DNA of 64,000 nucleotides from Toxorhynchites rutilus septentrionalis (GCF_029784135.1 NC_073745.1:49425619-49489618), one strand, 5' to 3'. Numbered from the stretch's first letter, positions 52,608 to 64,000 are shown. Notes: generated from the sequence alone by a model not told the origin. A program made the numbers and translations.

Positions 52608-53345
52608 AACAAATGTGTTCATTCTCATTAAAAGGACAAAGTCATATTTGAACACCCTAATGACCTTCTCTAAAGTTATATCCTATGTACTTATGTACAT
52701 AAGAGTGTTAAAATTCAGCTCATAAAATAAGAAAATCATTATATAAATGTATACAGCAAGTGGAATGAAGATGAATTGGGCCGGTGGTTTCACTGGATTA
52801 TCCCTAAGGTTAGCCTCAAACCGTGGTTCAAATGTCTAGACCTGAGTCGGGACTTTATTCGCACCTTCTCCCGACTCATGTCCAATCACTGTTCGTTAGA
52901 TGCACTACTCTTTCGTTTCAATCTTGCCAGCAGCAATCTCTGCGTTTGTGGCCAAGGTTATCACAACATCGAGCACATTGTTTGGTCGTGCGAGGTGTAT
53001 CTGGTCGCCAGATCGAATTTAGAAAACTCCCTTCGGGCCCGAGGAAGACAGCCCAATGTGCCGGTGAGAGATGTGTTGGCTCGGTTAGACCTTGATTACA
53101 TGTCCCATATATATGTTTTCCAGCCCAATGTGCCGGTGAGAGATGTGTTGGCTCGGTTAGACCTTGATTACATGTCCCATATATATGTTTTCCTTAACAA
53201 ATGTGTTCATTCTCATTAAAAGGACAAAGTCATATTTGAACACCCTAATGACCTTCTCTAAAGTTATATCCTATGTACTTATGTACATAAGAGTGTTAAA
53301 ATTCAGCTCATAAAATAAGAAAATCATTATATAAATGTATACAGC
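52608..53345. repeat. LINE fragment bracketed by exact 150-bp direct repeats
   Basis: The 150 bp 52608-52757 (AACAAATGTGTTC ... GTATACAGC) recur identically at 53196-53345. Between them, 52758-53195 is a copy of 50554-50919 of the I-like LINE plus an internal tandem duplication of about 72 bp (CAGCCCAATGTGCCGGTGAG ... GTTTTC, around 53050-53190). The LINE part is identical to the parent by eye and has neither LINE end, so it did not arrive by retrotransposition. A duplication or repair event, or an assembly artefact, are the options. Confidence 0.8.
52776..53219 (+). pseudogene. I-like LINE ORF2 C-terminal fragment with 24-residue duplication
   Basis: It encodes the last part of ORF2 from GRWFHWIIPKVS to DYMSHIYVF, followed by a repeat of QPNVPVRDVLARLDLDYMSH, then out-of-family sequence. 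It has no catalytic domain. Confidence 0.8.
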
Positions 53346-56300
53346 GAAAATTAAGAAAAAAATATAACATGTTAGAGAAAAAAACCGATTTATTTAATCT
53401 TTCCATCGAAAAATAGTTCATGTGAACCTCAACAACATTCGTGAATGATACCATTTCCTTTCATCTCTTTGAAATATTCGTCGGATTTGGTCCCCTCTGA
53501 CTGTTAGCTGTTTTCACATTATACGAGTAATTTTCAAAGTCTGGATTATTTTTAACAAAGTTTTTTCCATATCACCCATCTCACTTTGAATGATGATGTT
53601 ACACTCTATATAGCTTTCAGAAAGTAGGAGATCTTAGTAGAGGTTTGTTCTCTTTATGTAGTACAGATTTTTTCAATTCATTTCTGTATCCCTTTTGACT
53701 GCATACTGCAATAAACTAGGCCAATATTATTATTTTAAATTGTTTTTGCTGTAACATGACCTGTTTTTTCATTTGGATTCATAAGGATTTTCGTTGAACA
53801 AAGATGTAATAGAAGCCGCGAATACATTTTTCAACAGCCTTCTAGACTTCAGGGGTGGAATTCATAACTGTGAGGATAGATTTCCGCCAACTCTCGATAG
53901 CAAACACGATTTTAGTTTTTGTGTGTTTCGAGTTGGAGTGATTCATATATTTGATAACTGATCTTCATAACAAATGTACTTACAAATTTGGCGTACAATC
54001 TTTTGGAAAAACAGAAAGGACTCTAAAACATCTCTGTTTCTTTTGTTTCCGTTCGAACTGGTTTTTAGGGATTGAATGCCGAGTAAAGTCGTCTGCGATA
54101 CGTTGTATAGTAAAACAAAGGGATTCTATCGGCACAATAAATTAGAAGATCACTGGGACAAGGCTTCTGGAGCTCATCAAGATAACAGTGGATGATGAAA
54201 TGTATTTCAAAGTAAAAGCATAATGTTTTGTTATCGATCGACCTGGTAGAACGGTCTTCCTGAATAACTGATATAGCACGTCATTACAACAACAATTAGC
54301 ATGTTAATAGGAATACACTTCGTATAAACTGAAAATTACAACACTCAACAAGCCCTATTGATTAACAATAAGCGCTCCTTTTTTGACGGTGGTATCCCAA
54401 GTCAAATTCGTCTCTGTAAAGGCATAATTCGTTGTCAACAGTATAAGCACTTTCGGGGAACTTTCAAGCCAAAATTACGATGCAAGCAAACAACCGGCAC
54501 TATTGTTCAAGTCGAGTCGAGACTTAAGACAATGTCTGCGATGTCGAGGGAAAAAACTGAATAAACATACACCCGCTAAACCGCAGCGATTTACCGCCCG
54601 AAAAAAAGGCAACAATCTTGAATTGCTGTCGTAAAAGTCTCCGATCTGCACAACGCAGCATAAACAAATCAAAACCACAGAGCCTTCAATAATAGGCCAT
54701 AAAACCAATCGAATTGATGATTGGGTGATTGGGCTCGTTTTTTTGCCTGGTTGTAGCTAATCTACCGCTTGTGGAAATGGTGTGACGCAAATATTGCTGG
54801 GGACATTGAAAGAGCATAAATCAGGTTTCGAAACTCTTCAGCAATCAATCGCGATTCAAGTCGCGATCCAATTTCTGAAAGTTGAATTCCGCTTGCTTGC
54901 AGCAGCGTTATGAGCGCCTCGCGCGAGCTAAGGCGGAGAATCGAGTTATGATGCCTGCGGAAGTTATGCATCGTTTGCAACAGGTTTCAGTAGAATGGTC
55001 AACCATCGCCCGGACAGGACAAGGAACTTTAGTTGAATTCGGTGGTGCTGTTGTGACAGGCTGAGTAATGGTGTGCAACAAGTTGCTCGCAATGAGAGGT
55101 ACACTGTTTAAGTTCAAGGATTGCGGGTCAGCGCACATAAAGAAATATCAGTTGCTACATTTCCGTGTGCTTCCTTTCGATAGGCAATTATGCATCAATT
55201 AGTGTGAGCCACGAGGCATCAAAAATGCCACACTTCATACTTCATATTCGGCGATGAGCTCAGAAAATTGTTATGTGACTAGTTCCCCCCAAAGCTGTTT
55301 GCTAAATCGAGAGATACAACAAACTTGCCATCTCCAAATCTATCATGTCATTTAACCTAGCTGTTTGTTGGTGAAAGAAACAGTTGCGAAAAAAAAATCT
55401 ACAAACACGATTCTGCCATCTTGTTACATTGCATCACATTCGGTCATCCATCGCCCGCAGACCAATGTGTATTTAAATAAAGTGTCAAAAAAAAACTGGT
55501 TGTCTTGTGTATATGTGTTATTGTCCATTTGCTCAAAACTTGAAGATCGAGAAAAGAACCCGCTGTGTTCCGACCCCTGCCCAACCGCAGCCGGCTCACC
55601 CCGGCGGATGATGATCATCCGCAAGGTGACAAAATGAGACTCTTCTCGCGACGCGGCGCCAACGACTTGTTACAGTGACCTTCATCGGCGCGACTGAATT
55701 CTGGTTTTGCAATCCCAATCGATTAGACCCATGAAAGCTGTATATTTATGAGGGGTCACCAAAAATGCAACGAAAAAAAGCAGGAAAATAATTTCCCAAC
55801 AAGATTGAGAATTCGACGGAGAATAGACCGTGACAGAGACTTAATTATCGGGAAAACGAAATTGGCTTTATTATTCATAAATTTATCAATCATGCAATCT
55901 TACTGTAAAATCTAACATCAGCTTCATTATCGGGCAAGCTTGAGACCATTTGCTCGTCTTCTTGCTCAATCATGTGGCTGTTTGACCTTACACTTGAGAC
56001 GTTAAACGCTTTTCGTTGGCAACAGCAATAAACGCGGAGACAGACAGACAGTTCTTTCTAAATGCGGAATGAGACTACCGTCTGTTGTGTTGCAAGACCT
56101 TGAACACAGTGTCGCAAATCGCGCCTCCAAATACTAACAATTGCTTTGTTTTTTTTTTCTACCGGGCTATCGAAACTGTTTTTGATCGTCAAATTATTGA
56201 AATTGAAAATAAAAGTACCGAAACTGTACCAAAATAAACCGCAATGAATTGAAAACACACAAATAGTAAATTAGTTATTATTGATTCGATAATTATCCAA

Positions 56301-57107
56301 ATCAAGAATACATTTGGTGGCTCGTGCGATAAGTGCATCAAACTTGCTTTTATATGTCGTCAGTTAGGATACTGTTGCGGATAGTTATAATCGGCCGTTG
56401 AATATCTCATTTGATACTAAACGGTTGACCTTCCATAGTCAATTTAAAAAATAGAAACTATCCGTTCCAATGGTGAGAAGGATCTAACGAACTAAAATCT
56501 TTATTTCGTGATCGTATCAGATGGACGCTTTTCTATACCAGACCCTACGAAAAGTTACTTTTCAAATTGACACAAAACATTTTTCCTCGATATATTTTCG
56601 CCAAACATTTGAGATTATTGCAAATTTATTCATTTGTAATCGGACAATCGCCACTTCGTAAACTTTTTCTTATCGAAGCGAATAAATTGAAAAATATCCA
56701 TCAACTCGTTTCAACTCATAGTTTTTGAAAAACTCTGACCCCTATACAATAAGCTATAAACAAAATAATTTCAAATTCAATAGGCACCTCGTGCGTATGA
56801 AATTGCAGAAAAAAACGTAAGATTTTTCTTTAGATAGCCCCCTTTTCGAGTTTGAGCTTGGGAAGACTGTACATTTTGTAGTTTTTCTCCGTGATTAACC
56901 TGAACCAGCGAAATTGCACAAAGAACACACTGAATGGCGCTTGGGAGTATTTTTTTAGATAGCCCCCTTTTTGCACCAACAACTCGGAATGGTTTCAGTA
57001 TTGTGCAAGTTCTAATACGCTCCATCTTTCAACTATTGATTATCAAAAAAGCACTACTTACAATGTCCTTCCCTTTTTATATGCCGTAGGTATAATTACT
57101 ATTGATA
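53346..57107. other. Gene-less stretch, mostly unique-looking
   Basis: There are no transposon ends over 3.7 kb, which is unusual for this window. GC-richer patches occur at 54400-55150 and 55550-55720, where a palindrome GCGGATGATGATCATCCGC lies at 55601-55619. Short frames (60-90 codons) carry no domain. Two AGATAGCCCCCTTTT words lie at about 56834 and 56960. It could be intron or regulatory DNA of a gene outside the window. Confidence 0.4.
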
Positions 57108-57564
57108 TATCTTACAAAAATCTACTTGACTATCACAAAGCACCATCTTTCAACGGATACGCGTCAAAATTTGACAGCAATCAGTGAAGCAACTTTTGTT
57201 ATTGTGAAAAAAAATGGAAAAATCCGAATCTCGTGCATTGATGGCAAAATTGCGTAAATTGGGCTTCGAATTGCTTCCGCATCCACCGTATTCTCAAGAT
57301 CTGGCTCACAGCGACTATTTTCTGTCCGCAGACAGAACAGAATGCTCGCTGGCAAGAAATTTAAGACCGATGATGTGATTACTGAAACTGAGGCCTATTT
57401 TGAAGAAATACCGAAAGAGTACTATAAAAATGGTATCGAAAAGTTGCAAGATCGCTATAATCGCTGTAACGGCCTCGAAGACATTTATGTTGAATAATAA
57501 AATTGAATATTTCAGAAAAAAATAGTTTTAATGTGTTACCTTATAAACTTCTCAGTCGAACTGT
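57108..57564 (+). pseudogene. mariner (DD34D) transposase remnant with 3' terminal repeat
   Basis: Two frames together give the C-terminal half: LGFELLPHPPYSQDLAHSDY (the third catalytic Asp is in HSDYF), then after a frameshift RMLAGKKFKTDDVITETEAY, YYKNGIEKLQDRYNRC and a stop at 57495-57497. The start of the element (57108-57160) shares CTACTTGACTATCACAAAGC ACCATCTTTCAA with 62354-62386. The 3' inverted repeat CCTTATAAACTTCTCAGTCG AACTGT ends at 57564 before TA. The 5' terminal repeat and most of the catalytic core are deleted. Confidence 0.75.
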
Positions 57565-57566
57565 TA

Positions 57567-58030
57567 CACTAGATTCTTTTTTTGTGCGATTTTTTTCCGT
57601 GATTTTATTTTACGCGATTTTCTCAAAAATATGTTATTTAGGTATACCGGGGTAAGTTACAATACGGGATAAATTAAAACGGAAACCATAACTTTTACTA
57701 AGAATGATGAATTAACGTGATATATTTTTTTCAGTAAACATTCATTACCAGAATATTGGAATGGCTTAACGCAATCCGCACTTTTGTTTACATTTCCTCG
57801 TTCTTGAAATCAACACAAACATTTTTGCGCGCTGAGTCGATCGGTTCGAAAGATAATTCGATTTTACATACTGATAAAAAATTCAGCCAAATCGGTCGAG
57901 TAGATCCTGAGATATCGATACCAGCTGAAAAAAAATGGTTTCGAGAAAAACTCGTTTAAAAATACCATATTACTTGAGGTGACCTCACATTTCGTAACAT
58001 TTTTATGTATAAGTTATCGCGATTTACATG
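57567..58030. other. Gene-less stretch
   Basis: AT-rich sequence. A GGTATACCGGGGTAAGTTAC AATACGGGAT phrase at 57641 has no recognised partner. Confidence 0.35.
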
Positions 58031-58745
58031 TCCTGCAAACTTTTTTCTATTTAGAAACATGTCAAACGCGAGAATTTCCACACGAAAAAGTTACGAGAAA
58101 AACATTACTTTTTCAGGAGTCTCCATAGAAAAATGAAAACTATTCCATAAACTATAGAAAATAGAGAGTTGATGTCTTTGACATAAGTTCATATTTTTAA
58201 AAGATCTGAAACTTTGTCGAATACGCTATTACGCTAACTTAACTTTGAACAAAATTTAGATTAGTAGTATTTTTTTCAAAAAAAGTCTGAGAAAATTGTT
58301 GTTAGAAAAACTTTTTCCCTGTAAAAGTGCCCATCTTCGGATGTATGGATGACTTGTTGGAAATTATAAGGGCTATTTACATATTTTTTCTGAAAATTTA
58401 AAAAAGACATTTTTGAGAAAAATTAATTGAAATTAAAAAAAAAAATTTAGTTTTATTTTTTAAATTTTTTGGAGTTTTTTATTGCAAATTTAATAATTTC
58501 CTATATTTCATCCTTTGACCAGAATTTTGCAAATATTATAGTTTTTGAGTTTAAAAAAACAAGAAAAAAAATTTGGCCCTTTTCAAAAAATAGTCTAATT
58601 TTTTTTCCAAAATTTCAAGTATGCAAAGATGCTTAAATGACCAATGTCTTTACACCCACAACGTGTTACTGCTATCTGATGCGATGCTGCTAACTTTTAA
58701 GACGAGTTGGCATTAAATCCGTCTATTGCTCTAGCCAGCGAGCAG
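58030..58745. repeat. Dispersed repeat, second copy of 34600-35260
   Basis: The block order matches the first copy (ATTTAGAAACATGTCAAACG, AGATCTGAAACTTTGTCGAA, AACTTTTTCCCTGTAAAAGT, TTTACACCCACAACGT, AAGACGAGTTGGCAT). Length differences are mainly in poly(A/T) runs. Confidence 0.75.
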
Positions 58746-59094
58746 TCAACAACATATGTTAAGGTTGAAAACTAATTTAAAAATTTAACAAAATGGCTTG
58801 TTTCCTCACCGCTGCACCTTCAACACCTGGAATCGGAATACGTCGTGCAGCTTCCTCAGCTTTTCTCATTTCACTGGCGCGATTGTCCATTCACTGGCGT
58901 GCGCAAATTCGAGATATAACACATAAAGGGTGGTAGGGTAGGGCGGGGCTAGTTGGCCATTTTTGAATATATTTGGTTATAACTTTGCAGTACGAAGTTT
59001 TGCGTTAGAATGTTATGTATCACAATGGAAAGTAACCAGAGAATCAGTTAATTGACATTTTTCTTTTATTTGAAGTCTCTATATTTCAGAATAA

Positions 59095-59134
59095 ATTGAC
59101 CAATTAACCCCACACACGGGGTTAATTGGTCAAT
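59095..59134. repeat. Perfect hairpin with 17-bp arms
   Basis: ATTGACCAATTAACCCC (59095-59111) and its exact complement (59118-59134) enclose ACACAC. It repeats the TTGGTCA core of the host element's terminal repeat, so it is likely a subterminal transposase-binding array. Confidence 0.85.
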
Positions 59135-59350
59135 AATAGGCATGTTATTTTTGAGCAAATAATAAGTTGATTAATTTATAATGAAGTTTTCTTCATTATA
59201 AATTAACCAATTAAATCAAAACAAAAACAGTTAACTAATATCATGTAGCAAGTAAAAAAACAAATTAATGAAAATTTCAAGTTATCATCGTTGAAAATTA
59301 GTCAGACAATCTTTTCTAGCGATTTCGTCTTTCTTCAACTTTGTGGTGAA

Positions 59351-59879
59351 CCAGAGATGCCAGGTTTGAAGACATGTCTTCATTTTGAAGACATTTAATT
59401 TTGTGAAGACATTTTGAAGACATTATGAAATATGTTAAGACATTTCAGTATGATAGCGTACATGAATTTTTAAAAGATATTATTTCTATGAAATTCTAAC
59501 TACTGGCCGAAAATATCATCAAAAAAAGTAGGGCTTTAGTCTCAGCGAACGAAGCGATCTGAATACATATTGTCTCTAGAAGACAGTAGTTCATTTGCGC
59601 TTGAAAATTTGAATGATTGTGACATTAAATTTCTCTTATTTTAAAGATTAACTTTCAAACGACCACTTCATAAATCGAAGGTTTTCCGGTTACATATCTT
59701 TTCCACAATTAGTTTCATGGATATGGTTTGAGTTACAACCAACATTTCAAAGCTGAAATAAACAAAAAGAGTTATCACAGTTCCGTTTTTGTTTCGTATA
59801 ACTTTCCTCCGATATTATGATGAAGACATTTTCTCGTACCATGTCGAGACTTTTGAAAAAAAATTACCTGGCATCCCTG
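59351..59879. mobile_element. hAT-like MITE, relative of 10696-11030
   Basis: CAGAGATGCCAGGTTTGAAG at the left pairs with ACCTGGCATCCCTG at the right end. Multiple GAAGACAT units lie subterminally. The CAGRG termini suggest hAT, but the 8-bp flanks (TGGTGAAC, CGACGCAC) do not match, so the boundaries or the class could be off. Confidence 0.5.
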
Positions 59880-60793
59880 CGACGCACAACTGCTAGCATT
59901 TGTTTTGATGACATTTGTACCGTTCGCTCCAAAATATATATAAATAGCCTCCAAGTATGCTACATTACTCAATGCATTATTGTGAGTTCTGATATTCAAT
60001 GTCAGCGTTTATTATATTTAATGAAAATTTTACAACAAAAAATATAAATGACAATTATATTGCAAGTGGTTTGTATGGTGGTTGTCTCGTTCGAAATACA
60101 CTGGGTTTAGCAGTAAAAACATATGCTTTCTATATTTGTTTAAAACTTGCGTAATGAAACACGGCATACCTGGAAATTGTATATGCATTGCTCTCAAACG
60201 AACAATTTGTGTGACCAACTAGCCCCTCTATATATGAAAAAGAATATTCACGAAAATTCAATAAAAATAATTTTAAAAGCGATTTCCATTAACACTTAAA
60301 GCTAATACGTACAATAAACCTTTGTTTTAAGTTTGAGCCGATTTTTTTCATGGTTATTAACCAGTTTTAGAACACATTTTATAATGCGCAAACCGTGAAT
60401 GATTTTTTTGCAAAATCGGAACCATGTCCGTATTTTTTAACCTACTTAATAAAAAAGTTTTCCGAATTTGCTTATTTTTTTGTATCAGAAATTCGCTATT
60501 TTTCATCCATAGATCGCAAATTTTTTGGACGCTCAGATTCCAAGATTTCATCACTGACCAACTTACCCCTATGACCAACTAGCCCCGCCCTACCATACTC
60601 TTCGTAACGAGCGTCATGTCGGTTCTGTCATCCATAATGACGGCGACGTTGTGCATCGCCTGAAAAAATGTTCTTACCAGCACCTTCAGTCGCTCCATCT
60701 GGATTTTATGTAGAAGGCATCATAAACGCAGGTTTTGAGGAAAATTGAATTATCTTTTCTAGTTTGTTTTTATCGTCATCCGAAACTAGTCTA

Positions 60794-62089
60794 AAGGGTG
60801 TGTCACATCAAATTGCATCACGGAAAAAACGCTGTAGAAATTTAATTTTTAGGAATTATATCTTCAGCTTTCGCTTATAATCAGATAAGAGTGTATAGAT
60901 CACGTTGGCCATGCTTCACTCAATTTTTCGTAAATTTGGAAAAATGTCGTTGAACGAAAAAGAGCGTCGTGAATTAATCCTGCGCACTCATTTCGAGAAT
61001 CCGGAGTTGTCACATCGGGACATCGGTAAGATGCTGGGAATCGTCCAATCCACGGTCAGCAGAGTACTAAAACGATACTTCGAGAACCTAACCATCGACC
61101 GGAAGGTGAAGAACGGCAAAAATGGATGCTCCGTCAGTGAAAAAGATCACAAGCGCGTAGTTAAGCAGTTTAAACGTGATCCGAGAAGTTCGGTCCGGAA
61201 TGTCGCCAATAAGCTGAATTTGTCAAGTTCATTCGTCCAGCGGATCAAGCAGCGGGAGGGCCTGCGTACATACAAGGTTCAGAAGGCTCCTAACCGCGAC
61301 GAAAGGCAAAACATGGTGGGGAAGACGCGAGCCCGGAAGCTGTACACCGAAATGCTGACGAAGCCGCATTGCCTGGTAATGGACGACGAAACCTACGTCA
61401 AAGCGGACTTTCGTCAGCTGCCGGGCCTGTTGTTCTTCTCCGCAGAGGACAAATTCAGCGTTCCGGAGGAGATTCGCAAGGAGAAACTATCCAAGTTTGC
61501 CAAAAAGTACATGGTGTGGCAAGCGATCTGCTCTTGCGGAAAGCGGAGCGCCCCCTTCGTGATGACCGGCACGGTAAACGGGCAGGTTTACCTTAAGGAG
61601 TGCCTACAAGAAGCGCTTACTACCACTATTGAAGCAGCACGAGGGCCCGACCATCTTCTGGCCGGATCTCGCTTCGTGCCACTATTCAAAGGACGTGTTG
61701 GAGTGGTACGAAGCCAACGGGATCACCTTCGTGCCAAAGGAAATGAACCCGCCCAACGCGCCGGAGATTCGCCCAATAGAGAAATATTGGACGATTATGA
61801 AGCAGGCCCTCCGGAAGAACCCAAAAGTTGTCAAATCGGAGGCGGACTTCAAGAGAAAATGGATTTCTGTTCAAAAAAAAACTACAACCTGACGTTGTAC
61901 AGAACCTTATGGACGGGGTAAAGAGGATGGTGCGAGCATACGAGCTTGGGCTCGAAGTATGAATAAAAAGAAAATGCCAAAAGTTGTTTAATAGTTTTTA
62001 TTTTACTGTCTAAAATTTTCAAAAATCGGTCTACTGGGCGAATTTCTACAGCGTTTTTTCCGTGATGCAATTTGATGTGACACACCCTT
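60794..62089 (+). mobile_element. ITmD37E transposon, second family (1296 bp), perfect 49-bp inverted repeats
   Basis: The arms 60794-60842 and 62041-62089 (AAGGGTGTGTCACATCAAAT and onward) are exact inverted repeats, flanked by TA (60792-60793, 62090-62091). They share no sequence with the repeats of the transposon at 26504-27790, so this is a different lineage. The transposase has two single-base frameshifts. Perfect ends imply recent movement, perhaps with transposase supplied by another copy. Confidence 0.9.
60911..61962 (+). pseudogene. ITmD37E transposase with two frameshifts
   Basis: The N-terminal helix-turn-helix pair is seen: SHRDIGKMLGIVQSTVSRVL and SSVRNVANKLNLSSSFVQRI. The catalytic residues are D in CLVMDDETYV, D in IFWPDLASCHY and E in IRPIEKYW, with 37 residues between the last two. 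One extra base near 61613-61620 moves the frame before the second aspartate; a second extra A in the A run near 61874-61882 shifts it again, and the third frame then runs on to the TGA at 61960-61962. The start is taken at ATG 60911; ATG 60944 (MSLNEKERRE) is an alternative. Length without the shifts would be about 350 residues, normal for the group. Confidence 0.85.
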
Positions 62090-62200
62090 TAGTAGTTATT
62101 TTGTATACATTCTTTTTAAATTCTGCATTGGTGATTCCCATGGATCTGTGTAATTCAAATTCAGTAATGGGGCCAAATCAGAAAATAGGGCACATTTCTA

Positions 62201-62441
62201 ACAGTTCGGCTGAAAAGTTTATAAGGAAAAGTCAAACTATTTTTTTTGCAAAATTCTATTTTATTATTCAACATAATTGCCTTCGAGGGCGATTCAATGC
62301 TGTAACTCACGAACCAATCGACCGATTGCTATTAAATTTTTACACGTATCAATTGAAAGATGGTGCTTTGTGATAGTCAAGTAGATTTTTGCAAGAAACG
62401 CCATCTAGACGTCAACCTTATGAACTTTTGAGCCGAACTGT
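62201..62441. mobile_element. mariner-derived MITE (241 bp)
   Basis: ACAGTTCGGCTGAAAAGTTT ATAAGG at the left is inverted at the right (CCTTATGAACTTTTGAGCCG AACTGT) with two mismatches; TA lies on both sides (62199-62200, 62442-62443). The left interior (TTATTATTCAACATAATTGC) matches the complement of the transposase 3' end at about 57485-57500, and the right interior matches 57108-57145. It is thus an internally deleted relative of the mariner at 57108. Confidence 0.8.
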
Positions 62442-62577
62442 TATGGAATAGTAATAGTAACTTCTAAGGAGAGAATGTAGTGTATAGAGAAAATATTGCA
62501 ATTTAAGCTCCGTCCGTTTCAAATTTATCGAGTATGAAAGTTTGTTTGAGTTTTTCAAATTAGCGTTTTTCAAGACT

Positions 62578-62636
62578 AGAAGCGAATGAACTGAGAAATT
62601 TCAAAGCCTTTATAATTCAAATCATGGTCATCTTTA
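62578..62636. repeat. Short dispersed repeat, second copy of 48971-49035
   Basis: GAAGCGAATGAACTGAGAAA, TTTCAAAGCCTTTATAATTC and ATCATGGTCATC follow the same order as the insertion in the LINE RT gene, with about 80% identity by eye. Confidence 0.5.
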
Positions 62637-64000
62637 TTCAAGTCACAGTCTCTCTCCAGTTAGAAGGCAGCAGGTTTTCTCAACGCTGATTAAAGACACA
62701 TAACTTTTGCTTGATTCAAAGGAAAAATGGAAGATGATATCGCACACAGTGATACAATTTTGTGTGGTGGAGGAACCACATCGAATTTTATGTCGTCTGG
62801 TGGAGAATGCTTCTGTATATTGGCACCTGATCATTTCTGCACGGAGTATGAGTTAAAAATTCCGAAAACGAGAGCGTTACATGCGGGAATATCTCTTTGC
62901 CGGCCGAACGAAGTGGTATGACAATCACTTACGAAATATAAAAGTTTTATGGGTGATGTTTGTTACTAAGTGACCCAAATTTTTTTTCCATGGTTCAAAA
63001 ACTGCTTCAAAAGTAAACTATTGAAATCACAAAAATCTACAAATATAGATAAAATCAAGAAAACTTATAAATATGCTTGAAAGTCCATCGAAGTCGAAAT
63101 TGTCTCGACTAATATCGACAAATCTAGTATATTGTTCTTATCAACTGCTTCTACAAAGCCAAACAAAATTACTGGCCTTCTTCAGTGAAAATTTGTTCAT
63201 CAACGTTGCTGTCGACGTCGCCAACCTACCACACACCCGATTCGGCTCGGAATTTTTGTTGCCGTTCTGAGTGTTCTTCGAAACACTTTTTCAACTCTAG
63301 ATTGCACATTGTATTTCACTTTTTCTCTAGAACATGAATTGAGAGATGATATATTAACGAATGCGTTCGAGAGAAAATGAACGTTTTGAAGTACCCGGTA
63401 TAGTGTGTATCATGACCTCAAATCAAACAATTTCTTATCACAGAGATATGATGAATTGAGATGCAAGCTATCTGGATTAAGACGGTTATCGAACGATTGA
63501 TATCAATGACGTACACGTTATGAGCAAACCAGCGAAACTTGATTGCCAAAGATACGACACTCGAACGTTCCACTTTCCGAAAACAGCTGAGATATCTATT
63601 TTTGGTATTATTGGTAATGTAAGTAAGAGTATGCTGGATACAGTTTTTACAAAAATATTGAGTGTTCAAATCACGTAACAGGGACATATGCTACGTTGTG
63701 ATGAACAATTCCTCTTGCGTACGGTGGCGTCTTCCAGTTGATTTACTGCATAGGGCAATCGACGCTGCTGCACATCATAAACTGTTTCCTCTTCGGCCGG
63801 AAATCCCTATGATTCTATTTCCTGCACAAAGCCGCATCGACCGATTGATAGCGAAACCGTCTGAAATCATTTTCTTCTTTTTCCGCGAGCACTTATCGCG
63901 TACCACAAAGTGACAAATGCGACACGCTTGATTTGATTTAATGTGAAATTGGTGTTACTCCATTATCCCTTCATGACGACGGGTCTGCTAAATGGTTTTA
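62637..64000. other. Gene-less stretch
   Basis: Short frames of 60-90 codons occur here (for example 62727-62921 and 63662-63913), with no domain or start context to support them. No element ends were recognised. Confidence 0.4.

Larger units (their letters stand above)
58941..60590. mobile_element. TA-flanked non-autonomous DNA transposon (1650 bp)
   Basis: GGGCGGGGCTAGTTGGCCA (58941-58959) is inverted at the right end as TGACCAACTAGCCCCGCCC (60572-60590) with one mismatch, and TA flanks it at 58939-58940 and 60591-60592. Internal copies of the core GGGGTTAATTGGTCAA / TGACCAACTTACCCC occur near both ends. It has no transposase frame. A hAT-like element at 59351-59879 is nested inside. Confidence 0.75.

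Overview
The window is eukaryotic, AT-rich insect DNA and very probably comes from a culicine mosquito (Aedes, Culex or Armigeres type). The grounds are mariner-related transposases with DD37E spacing (the ITmD37E group), tRNA-headed SINEs, an I-like LINE with RNase H, a CR1/T1-like LINE, a gypsy-type LTR element, and many TA- or TTAA-flanked MITEs. No bacterial operons, rRNA, true tRNA genes or CRISPR arrays are present. Most of the window is nested mobile DNA, and only one open reading frame looks like a host gene.

Layout. 1-7.1 kb: mostly unremarkable sequence, with a ~300 bp imperfect duplication, a hAT-like non-autonomous element (3474-4710) and a SINE head fragment. 7.1-8.9 kb: a foldback element made of two ~535 bp inverted copies of a Tc1-type transposon end, itself hit by a MITE. 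9.2-13.6 kb: repeats and hairpins. 13.6-21.9 kb: a SINE, then a wrecked gypsy-type element in a GCGAT satellite. Its 5' end was replaced by 1.48 kb copied from a locus like the one at 25.7 kb, its gag was split by a 4.6 kb CR1-like LINE with both ORFs open, and its RT/integrase region is missing.

24.7-28.0 kb: a stack of insertions (LINE tail, older LINE tail, TTAA element, TA element, intact ITmD37E transposon). 28-37 kb: dispersed repeats plus two core promoters without a convincing gene. 36.8-38.3 kb: an intronless C2H2 zinc-finger gene with TATA, initiator and four VBRGGTA (Zelda/TAGteam-like) motifs just upstream, the arrangement expected of an early-zygotic mosquito gene. 41.6-42.8 kb: three nested non-autonomous elements. 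44.6-51.3 kb: a full-length but broken I-like LINE with a 12 bp target duplication, interrupted by a repeat that carries a histone-type 3' hairpin. 52.4-53.3 kb: a TTAA MITE and a LINE fragment bracketed by exact 150 bp repeats. 57-62.5 kb: mariner remnants, a large TA-flanked element and a second ITmD37E transposon with perfect 49 bp inverted repeats but two frameshifts.

The transposons are parasites that have inserted into one another. The order of insertion can be read from target-site duplications and broken reading frames. The zinc-finger gene, with its compact promoter, is the best candidate for new host biology. All of this is read by eye; no searches or alignments were run.
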